From Pseudomonadota bacterium (GTDB lineage Bacteria > Pseudomonadota > Gammaproteobacteria > JAADHS01), in assembly GCA_021821045.1 (NCBI GenBank), contig JAKACW010000025.1:1-62314 (forward strand): a stretch of 62,314 nucleotides of DNA. Reading direction: 5' to 3'. Below, one piece after another: positions 9,005 through 16,952 of the stretch; position 1 is the first letter of the stretch; each line of letters begins with the position of its first letter. Under the pieces are notes generated by a model that saw only the letters and a list, made by a program, of their open reading frames with translations, searched no databases and was not told where the DNA came from. Both the position numbers and the translations under genes were made by a program.

Positions 9005-9820
9005 ATGACGGTCGCAGGCAAATTTATCAAATTGGCTGGGTTGTTTTGCCTAACGCTGGCCGGCGCCCACGCCGAGCCCCAATCCGAAAAACTGCAGCAG
9101 ATCGTCGCCGGCGAACACCGCAGCGCCGACAACAAAGCTCGAGACGTCTACCGCCATCCCGTCGAGACACTGACTTGGCTCGGCCTGCGCGATGACATGA
9201 CCGTCGTCGAAATTTTCCCCGGCGGCGGTTGGTACACCGAAATCCTGGCGCCGTTTCTGCGCGACAAAGGCAAGTATTACGCCGCCGGCTTCAATGCCGA
9301 ATCCCACAGCCGCTTCATGCGCGAGAGCGTCCAGCAGTTCAAGGATAAACTCGCCGGCTCCCCCGCGCTGTATGACAAAGTTGTGATCACCGTCCTCGAT
9401 CCGCCGGGCAAAACCGAGATCGCCCCCAAAGGCAGCGCCGACATGGTGCTCACATTCCGCAACGTCCACAACTGGATGGCGGCGGGAACGGACGAAGCGG
9501 TGTTCCGCGCCATGTACGATGCACTCAAACCCGGCGGCGTGCTCGGCGTGGTCGAACATCGCGGCGATCCGAACAAACCGCAAGATCCCAAGGCGCAAAC
9601 CGGCTACGTGACGGAACAATATGTGATCGACCTGGCAAAAAAAGTCGGCTTCAACTTCGCCGATCGCAGCGACATCAATGCCAACCCCAAGGACACGCGC
9701 GACCATCCCAAAGGCGTGTGGACGTTGCCGCCGACCCTGCGCATGGGCGATACGGACAAAGAAAAGTTTCTTGCCATTGGTGAAAGCGATCGCATGACGT
9801 TGAAGTTCATCAAACCGTAA
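9005..9820 (+). CDS. Predicted periplasmic class I SAM-methyltransferase-like protein (COG4798 type)
   Basis: This 271-residue protein has a signal peptide (LAGLFCLTLAGAHA), then RDVYRHPVETLTWLGL and MTVVEIFPGGGWYTEILAPFL. The VEIFPGGGWYTE segment is the SAM-binding motif I of the family, and the late ALKPGGVLGVVEHR matches the post-motif region of Rossmann methyltransferases. An exported SAM methyltransferase is odd because SAM is cytosolic; the family is nevertheless regularly predicted with a signal peptide and its substrate is unknown. An ACGGAGGGT Shine-Dalgarno sits at 8992-9000. Confidence 0.75.
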   Translation: MTVAGKFIKLAGLFCLTLAGAHAEPQSEKLQQIVAGEHRSADNKARDVYRHPVETLTWLGLRDDMTVVEIFPGGGWYTEILAPFLRDKGKYYAAGFNAESHSRFMRESVQQFKDKLAGSPALYDKVVITVLDPPGKTEIAPKGSADMVLTFRNVHNWMAAGTDEAVFRAMYDALKPGGVLGVVEHRGDPNKPQDPKAQTGYVTEQYVIDLAKKVGFNFADRSDINANPKDTRDHPKGVWTLPPTLRMGDTDKEKFLAIGESDRMTLKFIKP

Positions 9821-10119
9821 CGTCGGGCGACCAATAATAAGTTCGTAAGTAGTTTCACCAAGAGCTGAATGCTGTCGTGGGCACACGCCAAGAAATTTGC
9901 CTACACCGATGTAATTTTTGTTTTCGTTGTGTAAAATTACGAAGGCAACAAGAACGCCATTTGAATTGGCTATAAAAACAACAACGCTTTGGGCGGGGTA
10001 AGTTCACCTAGTCTGCTAATTTGCGGGAACAACCGTGGCGGGGCCGTTTCGGAAAGACGGTCGCTGACGCGTTTGAACGCGTAGGGTGTTGTCTTGTGCA
10101 TTCCTGAAGGAGATGGACC
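9821..10119. other. 299-nt intergenic region with AT-rich inverted repeat
   Basis: There is no gene in this stretch. GTAATTTT (9911-9918) and AAAATTAC (9933-9940) form an 8-bp inverted repeat around a 14-nt centre, either an operator or a weak hairpin. The 3' part (10020-10110) becomes GC-rich and self-complementary in short blocks (CCGT...ACGG; ACGCGTTTGAACGCGT) ahead of the diguanylate cyclase gene. It matches no riboswitch consensus I know, including c-di-GMP types. Confidence 0.4.
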
Positions 10120-11154
10120 CTGAAACAGGAAAGTGAACACGTCAACCGCGCCTTGCTGGCTTCGGCCGCCCAATTGGCGTCGGCGGATTCCATCGAACAT
10201 CTGTTTCAGTCTCTCTGCCAGCTTCTGCTGGCGGCCTCGCCACACGCTACGCTTTGCCAGATTTATCAGTGCCAGACGGACGGCGCCCAGCAAGTCCAGT
10301 TGATCTGCAACCGGGCCCTGCCGCAACCGACCGAACACGTCACGATCGGCAACGCCATGCTGGCCAGCCACCGTGCCCAGATTCTCTCGGCGGCGTTATC
10401 AGGTCAGCCCTTGGTGTTTCGCCCCACGTTTCTACACCAGTTCGACGCCGCCGAAACGGACATCCCGGCCGTGCAAGCGGCGGCGGCGATTCCCTTCAGC
10501 AGCCCCGAGACCAACGACAAGATCGTCGTTCTGCTCGGCATGGACAACGCGGATTACTTCAACGACCACGAGATCGAACCGTTCGTTGCCTTCGCCAGCT
10601 TGACCGGCGCGCTGTTGGCCCAAACCCACCAGCGGCAGCAGCTCAGCGACTTCGCGACCTTCGATCACCTCACCGGTTTGCTCAATCGCCGCGCCTTGGC
10701 AGAAATTCTGGAACGCGAACACGTCCGCGCCGAGCGTTACAACCGGCGCTACAGCGTGCTGTTCTTCGACCTCGATCACTTCAAACGCATCAATGACACC
10801 TACGGTCACAATGTGGGCGACCAGGCCTTGCAGGCCGTCACCAAAATCGCCAACCGTATCCTGCGCGAAGGCGATTGGATCGGGCGTTGGGGTGGCGAAG
10901 AATTTCTGTGCGTGCTGCCCGATGCCAGCGATAGCGAAGCGGAACGTATCGCCCAGCGCCTGCGCTCCCAGGTCACCGACCGCCCCATCGTCATCGAACG
11001 CCACACCATCTCGGTCAGCCTGAGCATCGGCGTCGCCTGCTTTCCGCAGGACGGCTACGACATCAACACCCTGCTGGTCCACGCCGACGCCGGCCTCAAC
11101 GCGGCGAAACTGGCGGGGCGCAATTGCGTGCGACGGTATCAACCGGTTTTGTAG
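10120..11154 (+). CDS. Diguanylate cyclase: GAF-like sensor plus GGDEF, apparent CTG start
   Basis: The C-terminal domain has DHLTGLLNRRAL, FFDLDHFKRINDTYGH and the active-site signature GGEEF at residues 258-262, so it should make c-di-GMP from GTP. RxxD (REGD, 249-252) lies exactly five residues before it, the allosteric inhibitory site. The first about 160 residues look like a GAF-type sensor domain with no membrane helix. Start: the frame opens after TGA 10105-10107 and contains no ATG or GTG. CTG 10120 has GAAGGAGA (10106-10113) at ideal distance and yields LKQESEHVNRALLASA. TTG 10153 is the alternative but lacks a Shine-Dalgarno. Confidence 0.9.
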   Translation: MKQESEHVNRALLASAAQLASADSIEHLFQSLCQLLLAASPHATLCQIYQCQTDGAQQVQLICNRALPQPTEHVTIGNAMLASHRAQILSAALSGQPLVFRPTFLHQFDAAETDIPAVQAAAAIPFSSPETNDKIVVLLGMDNADYFNDHEIEPFVAFASLTGALLAQTHQRQQLSDFATFDHLTGLLNRRALAEILEREHVRAERYNRRYSVLFFDLDHFKRINDTYGHNVGDQALQAVTKIANRILREGDWIGRWGGEEFLCVLPDASDSEAERIAQRLRSQVTDRPIVIERHTISVSLSIGVACFPQDGYDINTLLVHADAGLNAAKLAGRNCVRRYQPVL

Positions 11155-11215
11155 TGCCCAGGTCCGCCGCCCGGCCCGCCCCGGATTTCACTTTGCGAGC
11201 CCGGGAGTGCACGGG

Positions 11216-11230
11216 CTAGAATCTGTCCAT
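11216..11230 (+). promoter_or_regulatory. Putative -10/initiation region, 15-mer shared with 14676-14690
   Basis: CTAGAATCTGTCCAT occurs here, 25 nt before the YceK-like start, and again at 14676-14690, 42 nt before another lipoprotein gene. TAGAAT is a plausible -10. The shared initiation sequence could mean a common promoter type, but chance cannot be excluded for a 15-mer in 62 kb. Confidence 0.3.
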
Positions 11231-11254
11231 GCGCGCACGTCGGGAGAGGCGGCC

Positions 11255-11533
11255 ATGACTACGAAGCAAACGATTGCCGGTCTATGCACTGTCGCAGTGC
11301 TTTCGGCTGGTCTTTCTGGCTGTTCGACGGTCGCCGTGCATTTGGACAAGGACATCGAGCCCGGACCCTACTACGGCACCAAACACGCCATAAAGGAAAC
11401 CAAACGCTCGTGGAATCAGCCGCGATTCTACGGCGAGGCGACGTTCGTCGTTTGGGACATTCCGCTTAGCTTCGCAGCCGACACGCTGTTACTTCCCGTT
11501 GCCGTCGCAAGGCGCCAACCACCGGAGAACTGA
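11255..11533 (+). CDS. YceK/YidQ-type small lipoprotein
   Basis: The 92-residue start at ATG 11255 is preceded by GGGAGAGG. A lipobox (LSAGLSGC) is followed by STVAVHL and PYYGTKHAI, the hallmark of the DUF1375 (YceK/YidQ) family, then a central WNQPRFYGEATFVVWDIPLSFAADTLLLP segment in which the W-D-PLS-AADT-LLP pattern is conserved. The function of the family is unknown; it is a cell-envelope lipoprotein. It is monocistronic between a diguanylate cyclase and a PLD gene. Confidence 0.8.
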   Translation: MTTKQTIAGLCTVAVLSAGLSGCSTVAVHLDKDIEPGPYYGTKHAIKETKRSWNQPRFYGEATFVVWDIPLSFAADTLLLPVAVARRQPPEN

Positions 11534-11755
11534 CGCGCGTCGCTGACGTCAGAACGCCTATGGACGTTGGCGTATTCATCCTCGCGTCAATAACACTGCT
11601 GACTTGGTACGGCGGCATGCACTGCATTGTCGAGTTTGTTTCATCGGATTTTTTTGCATCGTGAAACCTCACTACGATTCGCGAAACAGCGTCTGCATTT
11701 TTGTGTCAATCTTTGTAGTACTCCTCGAAAGCCCGCTGACGACGAAAGCGACTCA

Positions 11756-13882
11756 ATGACTTCGGTACCGATTTTCAAGCCCGGCCGCAACTGTTGGCGC
11801 GTAGAACATGCCGATCGGGCCCGTGTGCTGATCGACGGCGCCGAGTACTTCCGCGCGTTTCGCGAAGCCGCCAAACAAGCGCGTCGCTCCATTCTCATCG
11901 TCGGCTGGGACATCGACAGCCGGTTTCAACTGGTGCGCGAACCGCCGGAAGATGACCTACCCACAGGATTGCGCGATTTCCTTAACGAGCTGGTGCGGCG
12001 AAACAGGCGGCTGCGCGTCGACGTGCTCGATTGGGATTTTCCCGTGCTTTACGCCCCAGATCGGGAATTTCTGCCGCTGTATAAATTGGAATGGACGACG
12101 CGCCGCCGACTGTGTTTTCGGCTCGACAGTCACTACCCGCTCGGTGCGTCTCATCATCAGAAAATCGCCGTGATCGATGATGCGGTGGCGTTTTGCGGCG
12201 GCTTGGATTTTACCCTCGGACGATGGGACACGCCGGAGCATCGGCCCGGGGACGTGCGACGTCGCGATCTGGATGAAACCATTCCCCAGCCCTATCACGA
12301 TATTCAAATGATGGTGAGCGGCCCAGCGGCCCGCGCCCTGGGCGATCTTGCGCGCCAACGCTGGCACGCCGCCACTGGACACCAAACGAAAGCGCCGCGC
12401 CAGCCCGCGAATGCCGATGCGTGGCCGAAGGACGTCGAGCCGGAGTTCCGCGATGTCGACGTCGCGATCTGCCGCACGCAACCGAAATACAACAACCAAG
12501 ACGAGGTGCGCGAGATTCAGAACCTGCTCGTCGACGCCATCGCCGGCGCCCGCCGCTGGATCTACATCGAGAACCAATACTTGACGGCCGCCTGCATCAG
12601 CGAGGCATTGAGCGAGCGCCTCAAGGAAAACGATCCGCCCGAAGTCGTCATCGTGCTCCCCGAGGAAACAGTCGGATGGCTGTCGCAGAACACCATGGAT
12701 GTCATGCGCGAGCGGCTGATCAAACGACTGCGCGAAGCGGACCATCGGCAGCGCATGCGGGTCTACTCTCCATACATACCCGGCCTCGATGGGCAGTGCC
12801 TCAACGTTCACTCCAAACTCCTGATCGTCGATGACGACATCGCGATCGTCGGCTCCGCCAACTTCAACAATCGCTCCATGGGGCTCGATACGGAATGCAA
12901 TCTGGCTATCGCCGCCGCGAACGACAACACGATCCGCGAGGGCATCGCCAAAGTGCGCGCCCGCCTGTTGGCCGAACATCTCGGAGTCCACGAGAAGACC
13001 GTGGTAGCCGCGATCGACGAGACAGAATCGCTGATTCAAGCCATTGAGTCCTTGCAGCAGGAAGGCCGGACACTCAAGCCCCTGCAATTGAAGGTCACGC
13101 CGGAACTGGACGCATTGGTGCCGAGCGAGCAATTTGCCGACCCGGAACGCGCCATCGACAGCGACTATCTTTCCGCGCAAATCGTCGGCGAGGAGGACAA
13201 GCCGCCGGCCCGGCGCGCGCTGCTGACGTTCGTTTCCGTGATCGCGGCGGCCCTCGCCCTCGCGGCGCTATGGCGCTGGACGCCGTTCGGCGAATCGATG
13301 GACATTTCCACCCTGCTGGAAAGCCTGTCCCAATACCGCAACAATCCGATCACGCCCGTCGCCGTCGCGCTGCTGTATGTCGTTGCGAGCTTTATCATGT
13401 TCCCCGTCACGTTGCTCATCGTCGGCACCGGCGTCGCCTTCGGCGCGTACTATGGATTCGCCTTCGCCCTGTTGGGGGCGGAAGCCGCCGCACTTGCCAC
13501 CTACGCCGCCGGGCACCTGTTGGGACACGGCACGCTGCGCCGGTTTTCGCACAAGGGCGTGGCCCGCGTCAGTCAACGATTGGCCCAGCAGGGGATCCTC
13601 GCCATGGTGACCCTGCGCATTGTGCCCGTCGCGCCCTTCACCATTATCAATCTGGTTGCGGGCGCGTCGCACATCCGCATGCGCGACTTCGCCATCGGCA
13701 CCGTAATCGGCATGCTGCCCGGCACCCTCGCCTTGACGTTGTTCTCCGATCAAGTCGTCTCCGCCATCAACGCCCCCGAGAACCAGCGCATCGCCATGCT
13801 GCTCGCCCTCGCGGCCGCATTGGTCATCGGCGGATGGCTGCTCGGCCGCTGGCTTTTGCGCCGCCAGGAACGTGCCTGCTGA
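11756..13882 (+). CDS. Phospholipase D-like protein fused to a VTT/DedA-type membrane domain
   Basis: Two HKD motifs are present: H134-x-K136 in HHQKIAVIDDAVAFCGG and H352-x-K354 in HSKLLIVDDDIAIVGSANFNNRS, so the two-lobed PLD active site is complete. From about residue 475 there are several membrane segments with FPVTLLIVGTGVAFG, LRIVPVAPFTIINLVAGAS and GTVIGMLPGTLALTLF, which identify a VTT (SNARE-associated/TVP38) domain. The 708-residue start at ATG 11756 (MTSVPIFKPG) begins the PLD domain; the longer frame upstream lacks similarity. The fusion suggests phosphatidyl transfer or hydrolysis, or cardiolipin-type synthesis, at the inner membrane. The next gene is a phosphodiesterase fold often found beside such PLDs. 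Confidence 0.88.
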   Translation: MTSVPIFKPGRNCWRVEHADRARVLIDGAEYFRAFREAAKQARRSILIVGWDIDSRFQLVREPPEDDLPTGLRDFLNELVRRNRRLRVDVLDWDFPVLYAPDREFLPLYKLEWTTRRRLCFRLDSHYPLGASHHQKIAVIDDAVAFCGGLDFTLGRWDTPEHRPGDVRRRDLDETIPQPYHDIQMMVSGPAARALGDLARQRWHAATGHQTKAPRQPANADAWPKDVEPEFRDVDVAICRTQPKYNNQDEVREIQNLLVDAIAGARRWIYIENQYLTAACISEALSERLKENDPPEVVIVLPEETVGWLSQNTMDVMRERLIKRLREADHRQRMRVYSPYIPGLDGQCLNVHSKLLIVDDDIAIVGSANFNNRSMGLDTECNLAIAAANDNTIREGIAKVRARLLAEHLGVHEKTVVAAIDETESLIQAIESLQQEGRTLKPLQLKVTPELDALVPSEQFADPERAIDSDYLSAQIVGEEDKPPARRALLTFVSVIAAALALAALWRWTPFGESMDISTLLESLSQYRNNPITPVAVALLYVVASFIMFPVTLLIVGTGVAFGAYYGFAFALLGAEAAALATYAAGHLLGHGTLRRFSHKGVARVSQRLAQQGILAMVTLRIVPVAPFTIINLVAGASHIRMRDFAIGTVIGMLPGTLALTLFSDQVVSAINAPENQRIAMLLALAAALVIGGWLLGRWLLRRQERAC

Positions 13883-13914
13883 GCGGATCGCGAACCGTTC
13901 CAACGCGGATTGAC

Positions 13915-14613
13915 ATGGAAGTCACGATCGCCACGTACAACATTCACTCCTGCGTCGGCACCGACGGCCGGTTCGATCCCGCCCGCACGGCGCAGGTGAT
14001 CCGGGAACTTGCCGCCGACGTCGTCGCGCTGCAGGAGGTTCATCACCGCGACTTCGAAAACGTCGACGTATTGGACTACCTCGCGCGGCAAACCGGCTAC
14101 CAGGCTATCGCCGGCCCCACGTTGCTCAACGATGATCGCGACTACGGCAACGCCATTCTCACCGGGCTGCCGATCCGCGAAGTCAACCGCATTGATCTGA
14201 GTTTGGACACACGCGAACCCCGCGGCGCCATCGACGTCATTCTGGAACAAGACGGCCAGGCGCTTCACGTGGTCGCCACCCATCTTGGCCTCAGCCCCGC
14301 AGAGCGCCGCCAGCAAGTCAACCGGCTGATCGACCTGTTCGACCGAAAGTCCGTCCGCATCGCCGTGCTGCTGGGCGATCTAAACGAATGGTTCCTGTGG
14401 GGCCGGCCCTTGCGCCGCCTGCGCCGACGCTTCACCGAAACGCCCCACCTGCGCACCTTCCCCACCCGCTTCCCGCTCTTTGCATTGGATCAAATCTGGA
14501 GCGCGCCGCGTACCGCGCTAGTGGAGGTCAAAGTGCACCGCACCGCAGTGGCGCGGGTGGCGTCGGATCATTTTCCGTTGATGGGGGTGTTGCGAACCGA
14601 GTGGTTTGACTAA
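13915..14613 (+). CDS. Endonuclease/exonuclease/phosphatase (EEP) family protein
   Basis: The 232-residue protein has the EEP signatures in order: ATYNIHSCVG (N), VVALQEVHHRD (metal-binding Glu), DYGNAIL, ATHLGLSPAERRQQ, LLGDLNEW (D-x-N) and the terminal ASDHFPLMG (D-H). All catalytic positions are therefore kept. It has no signal peptide. The start is 33 nt after the PLD-VTT stop, so the genes are probably one operon; EEP and cardiolipin-synthase-like PLD genes are frequently paired, which favours a phospholipid or phosphodiester role over DNA. The substrate is not shown by sequence. Confidence 0.85.
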   Translation: MEVTIATYNIHSCVGTDGRFDPARTAQVIRELAADVVALQEVHHRDFENVDVLDYLARQTGYQAIAGPTLLNDDRDYGNAILTGLPIREVNRIDLSLDTREPRGAIDVILEQDGQALHVVATHLGLSPAERRQQVNRLIDLFDRKSVRIAVLLGDLNEWFLWGRPLRRLRRRFTETPHLRTFPTRFPLFALDQIWSAPRTALVEVKVHRTAVARVASDHFPLMGVLRTEWFD

Positions 14614-14675
14614 CGCAAGATGTCGACGTGAAGTCAGCCGCACGACGGCCCTAAGCGCAGCTTAAGATTCGCCCC

Positions 14676-14690
14676 CTAGAATCTGTCCAT
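14676..14690 (+). promoter_or_regulatory. Second copy of CTAGAATCTGTCCAT
   Basis: This is the same 15-mer as at 11216-11230, upstream of a lipoprotein gene whose ATG is at 14732 with an AAGGGGG Shine-Dalgarno. TAGAAT would be the -10. Confidence 0.3.
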
Positions 14691-14731
14691 AAATTCAGTC
14701 ACACACGCGACTATCCATCTAAGGGGGAATT

Positions 14732-15871
14732 ATGAAACCTGTGAAAAACATACTATTTCTTGCGATTGTCGGATCCGTTGCAGCTTGCGGCGGCGGTGGT
14801 GGAGACGGCTCCACGACCAGCGGCCCGAGTGCGGCGAATTCCGCTACGGTATCGGCGTTTTTGACTGACAATTTGGCAGTCGACTACAGCGAAGTGTGGG
14901 TCACCGTCTACAGCGTAACAGCGGAAAATGCCGCCTCGCAAACGGTTACCGTATTCGACGACGCAGCCGGCAAGGTCGTGAACCTGGCCACGCTGGTAAA
15001 CATCGGCGAACTGCTTAACACCATTACACTGCCAGTGGGCCGTTACGACGATTTCACCGTCACCCTCGCCAATACGATTCAATTGGTGAGCAAAACCGGC
15101 GTGACATCAACAGCCAGCTTCGGCGCCAACGGCGATCACGCGACCATCCGCGTCGACGGAGATCTAAATGTCGCCAGCGGGCAAGCGACGTCATTTGCGC
15201 TGGACTTCGACTTGGCACAATTCACACTGAACCCGGCGACCGGCGTCGTCACACCCGTGGTGGTGTACAAAGACCGCGACGATGTCAGCCGCTTCTCGTC
15301 CTCCACCGCGGAGATCGAGGGCGTGATCCAATCCGCGGGCAATGGCTCGTTTACCATCGTGCCGCGCAACAGCGGGGTCGCGGTCACCGTCAACTATGAT
15401 TCCGCGACGCTGCTCTATGACGACGAGACACGTCGGATACTGACCGACACCTCGACATTGGCTCCAGGCGTGCGAGTCGAAGTGGACGGCGACTTCGACC
15501 AAAGCCGCTTGATCCTCACCGCCAGCCGGATTTCCTTTGAGGACGAGAGCGCCAGCTCCTCCGACCCCTCCGCCAACCGGCTCATGGAAGTGGAAGGCGT
15601 GGTGCAATCGTTCGACGGCTCGACCTTGGTGGTCGATGTCCGCGACGCCGATTTCCTGCCGCCGGCCAACGCCCTAACCATCGCCAACGTGACCAACGCG
15701 GCGTTTCACGACAGTTCGCTGGCGCAGCTGCAATCGTCCGGCCAATGGGTGGAACTAAAAGGACTGTGGGACGGCTCGAGCTTTACGGCCGTTATGGTGG
15801 AGATCGAAACGGAGTCGGATGATTCCTCGGCGGAGTCCGACGACGATTCCGACAGCGACGATCTGCGCTAA
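14732..15871 (+). CDS. DUF4382/DUF5666-type lipoprotein with acidic C-terminus
   Basis: The 379-residue protein has a lipobox (GSVAACGG) followed by a poly-Gly and Ser/Thr linker. SATVSAFLTDNLAVDYSEVWVTV and LLNTITLPVGRYDDFTVTL match DUF4382, a predicted carbohydrate-binding-like domain. Two later stretches (EIEGVIQS..., EVEGVVQSF... with VEVDGDF and VELKGLWDG) look like DUF5666 OB-like repeats. The last 20 residues are nearly all D, S and E. It is an envelope lipoprotein of unknown function and stands alone. Confidence 0.75.
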   Translation: MKPVKNILFLAIVGSVAACGGGGGDGSTTSGPSAANSATVSAFLTDNLAVDYSEVWVTVYSVTAENAASQTVTVFDDAAGKVVNLATLVNIGELLNTITLPVGRYDDFTVTLANTIQLVSKTGVTSTASFGANGDHATIRVDGDLNVASGQATSFALDFDLAQFTLNPATGVVTPVVVYKDRDDVSRFSSSTAEIEGVIQSAGNGSFTIVPRNSGVAVTVNYDSATLLYDDETRRILTDTSTLAPGVRVEVDGDFDQSRLILTASRISFEDESASSSDPSANRLMEVEGVVQSFDGSTLVVDVRDADFLPPANALTIANVTNAAFHDSSLAQLQSSGQWVELKGLWDGSSFTAVMVEIETESDDSSAESDDDSDSDDLR

Positions 15872-15942
15872 CGGCGAGCAACGGGGGCCCATCTTGAATT
15901 CTGAATGCAACGTTCAAGATGTGCCCCCGCTTTCACGAACAA

Positions 15943-16186
15943 TAAGCCCGCAATCTCTTCACAATTGCCACATCGTTTCCTCACGGTTGGTCCCTAATCT
16001 TGTCATCGTGGAATCAAGTTCGATTCCGCGCCGAACAGGAGATCACCATGAACACAGCCAATTGTCAGAACGTCAGCAACCCCGCCCGTGTGGCCCGCAT
16101 CGTCGCCGGTTTGGGCTTGATCGGAGTGGCATTCGCGCAAACCGGCCCGATCGGCGCCATCGCGCTCCTGCCCTTGATCGCCGTTA
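15943..16186 (+). repeat. Duplicated segment, copy of 44087-44331
   Basis: The upstream region and first part of the DUF2892 gene at 44190 are repeated here at high identity, including a stretch of more than 60 nt around TTTCCTCACGGTTGGTCCC and the GGAGATCACC Shine-Dalgarno. Homology stops at about 16186 (...CTTGATCGCCGTT), where unrelated sequence begins. Confidence 0.85.
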
Positions 16187-16266
16187 GGTCTGCATTGTTG
16201 ATCCCGAGGGCTACTCTTGAACACTTCCCGACGTGGCGCCGACACGAAAGCTCGGAAAATATATAG
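16048..16266 (+). pseudogene. Truncated DUF2892 membrane protein gene
   Basis: The first about 46 residues (MNTANCQNVSNPARVARIVA...) are nearly identical to the intact paralog at 44190-44432. The frame then runs into unrelated sequence (RSALLIPRATLEHFP...) for 26 residues. The second membrane segment and the GFLGWDPLHG region are lost, so the product is probably non-functional. It keeps its upstream region and Shine-Dalgarno, so it may still be expressed. It is a product of segmental duplication with a 3' truncation. Confidence 0.75.
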
Positions 16267-16351
16267 AGAGCGTGTGTCATTTTTTTCCGGCGGGCGACGG
16301 GGCGGATCGTAGACGCGTTTTACTTGCAGCGACATTCCGGTCAGCGAAGGG

Positions 16352-16765
16352 TTATCGGTGATACTCGCCGGAGCGCTCGGGTTGATACAGCACTTCCTGG
16401 ATGCGAACCTTCACCAATCCGCCGCCCGGTCTAGGCCATTCAATCTCGTCGCCTTGCGCCAGCCCAAGGAGAGCGCTGCCGACGGGGGCCAGAATGGATA
16501 TCGTGCCGCCGCTCTCATCGACATCCTTTGGATAAACCAGGGTCAAACTGAACTCTTCGTCCGAGGATGAAATGCGGAATTTGACTTTCGAGTTCATGGT
16601 GACGACATTCGGCGGCATGTCCTTTGGATCGACGATCTCGGCCCGCGCAATTTCGGCTTCCAAGTCCGTCTTGCCGGGAATGGCATTCGCCGGCAGCGAA
16701 CTCAATAATTTTTCGAGCCTCTCGGCATCCAATTCCGAAAGGATGATCTTTGGTTTCGATTTCAT
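16352..16765 (-). CDS. rnk: Regulator of nucleoside diphosphate kinase, Rnk (GreA/GreB C-domain fold)
   Basis: The 137-residue protein begins MKSKPKIILSELDAERLEKLL and has VVTMNSKVKFR, LTLVYPKDVDESGGTISILAPVGSALLG and GDEIEWPRPGG. These are the classic Rnk pattern: a short N-terminal coiled coil followed by an FKBP-like GreA_GreB_C domain. Rnk binds RNA polymerase in competition with Gre factors. Length and motifs match the family. It is transcribed alone, with 187 nt to the upstream antiporter gene on the same strand; I found no convincing gene in that gap. Confidence 0.93.
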   Translation of the reverse strand: MKSKPKIILSELDAERLEKLLSSLPANAIPGKTDLEAEIARAEIVDPKDMPPNVVTMNSKVKFRISSSDEEFSLTLVYPKDVDESGGTISILAPVGSALLGLAQGDEIEWPRPGGGLVKVRIQEVLYQPERSGEYHR

Positions 16766-16952
16766 GTCGTTCCTTTATCCACCATCGTGGCGGGCTGTCC
16801 CATGGGAACACAGTATAACGTTTCTCGGTGAGTCCTTGTTTTTTGGTGCAGACCAAATCGTTCGCGCACGAAGTCAATATCGACGCTACCCGCAATTCGT
16901 TTCCAATGCTTGGGAGTTTCCGGTGGCTCGGCTTCGGCTCGCAATACCCACG

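Noticed and set aside
9990-10119. Possible c-di-GMP riboswitch before the GGDEF gene
   Set aside because: The leader is GC-rich with short stems, but I find no conserved GEMM sequence blocks.
16762-16944. 60-residue open frame between rnk and the antiporter
   Set aside because: It overlaps the rnk start, has poor codon pattern and no recognised feature.
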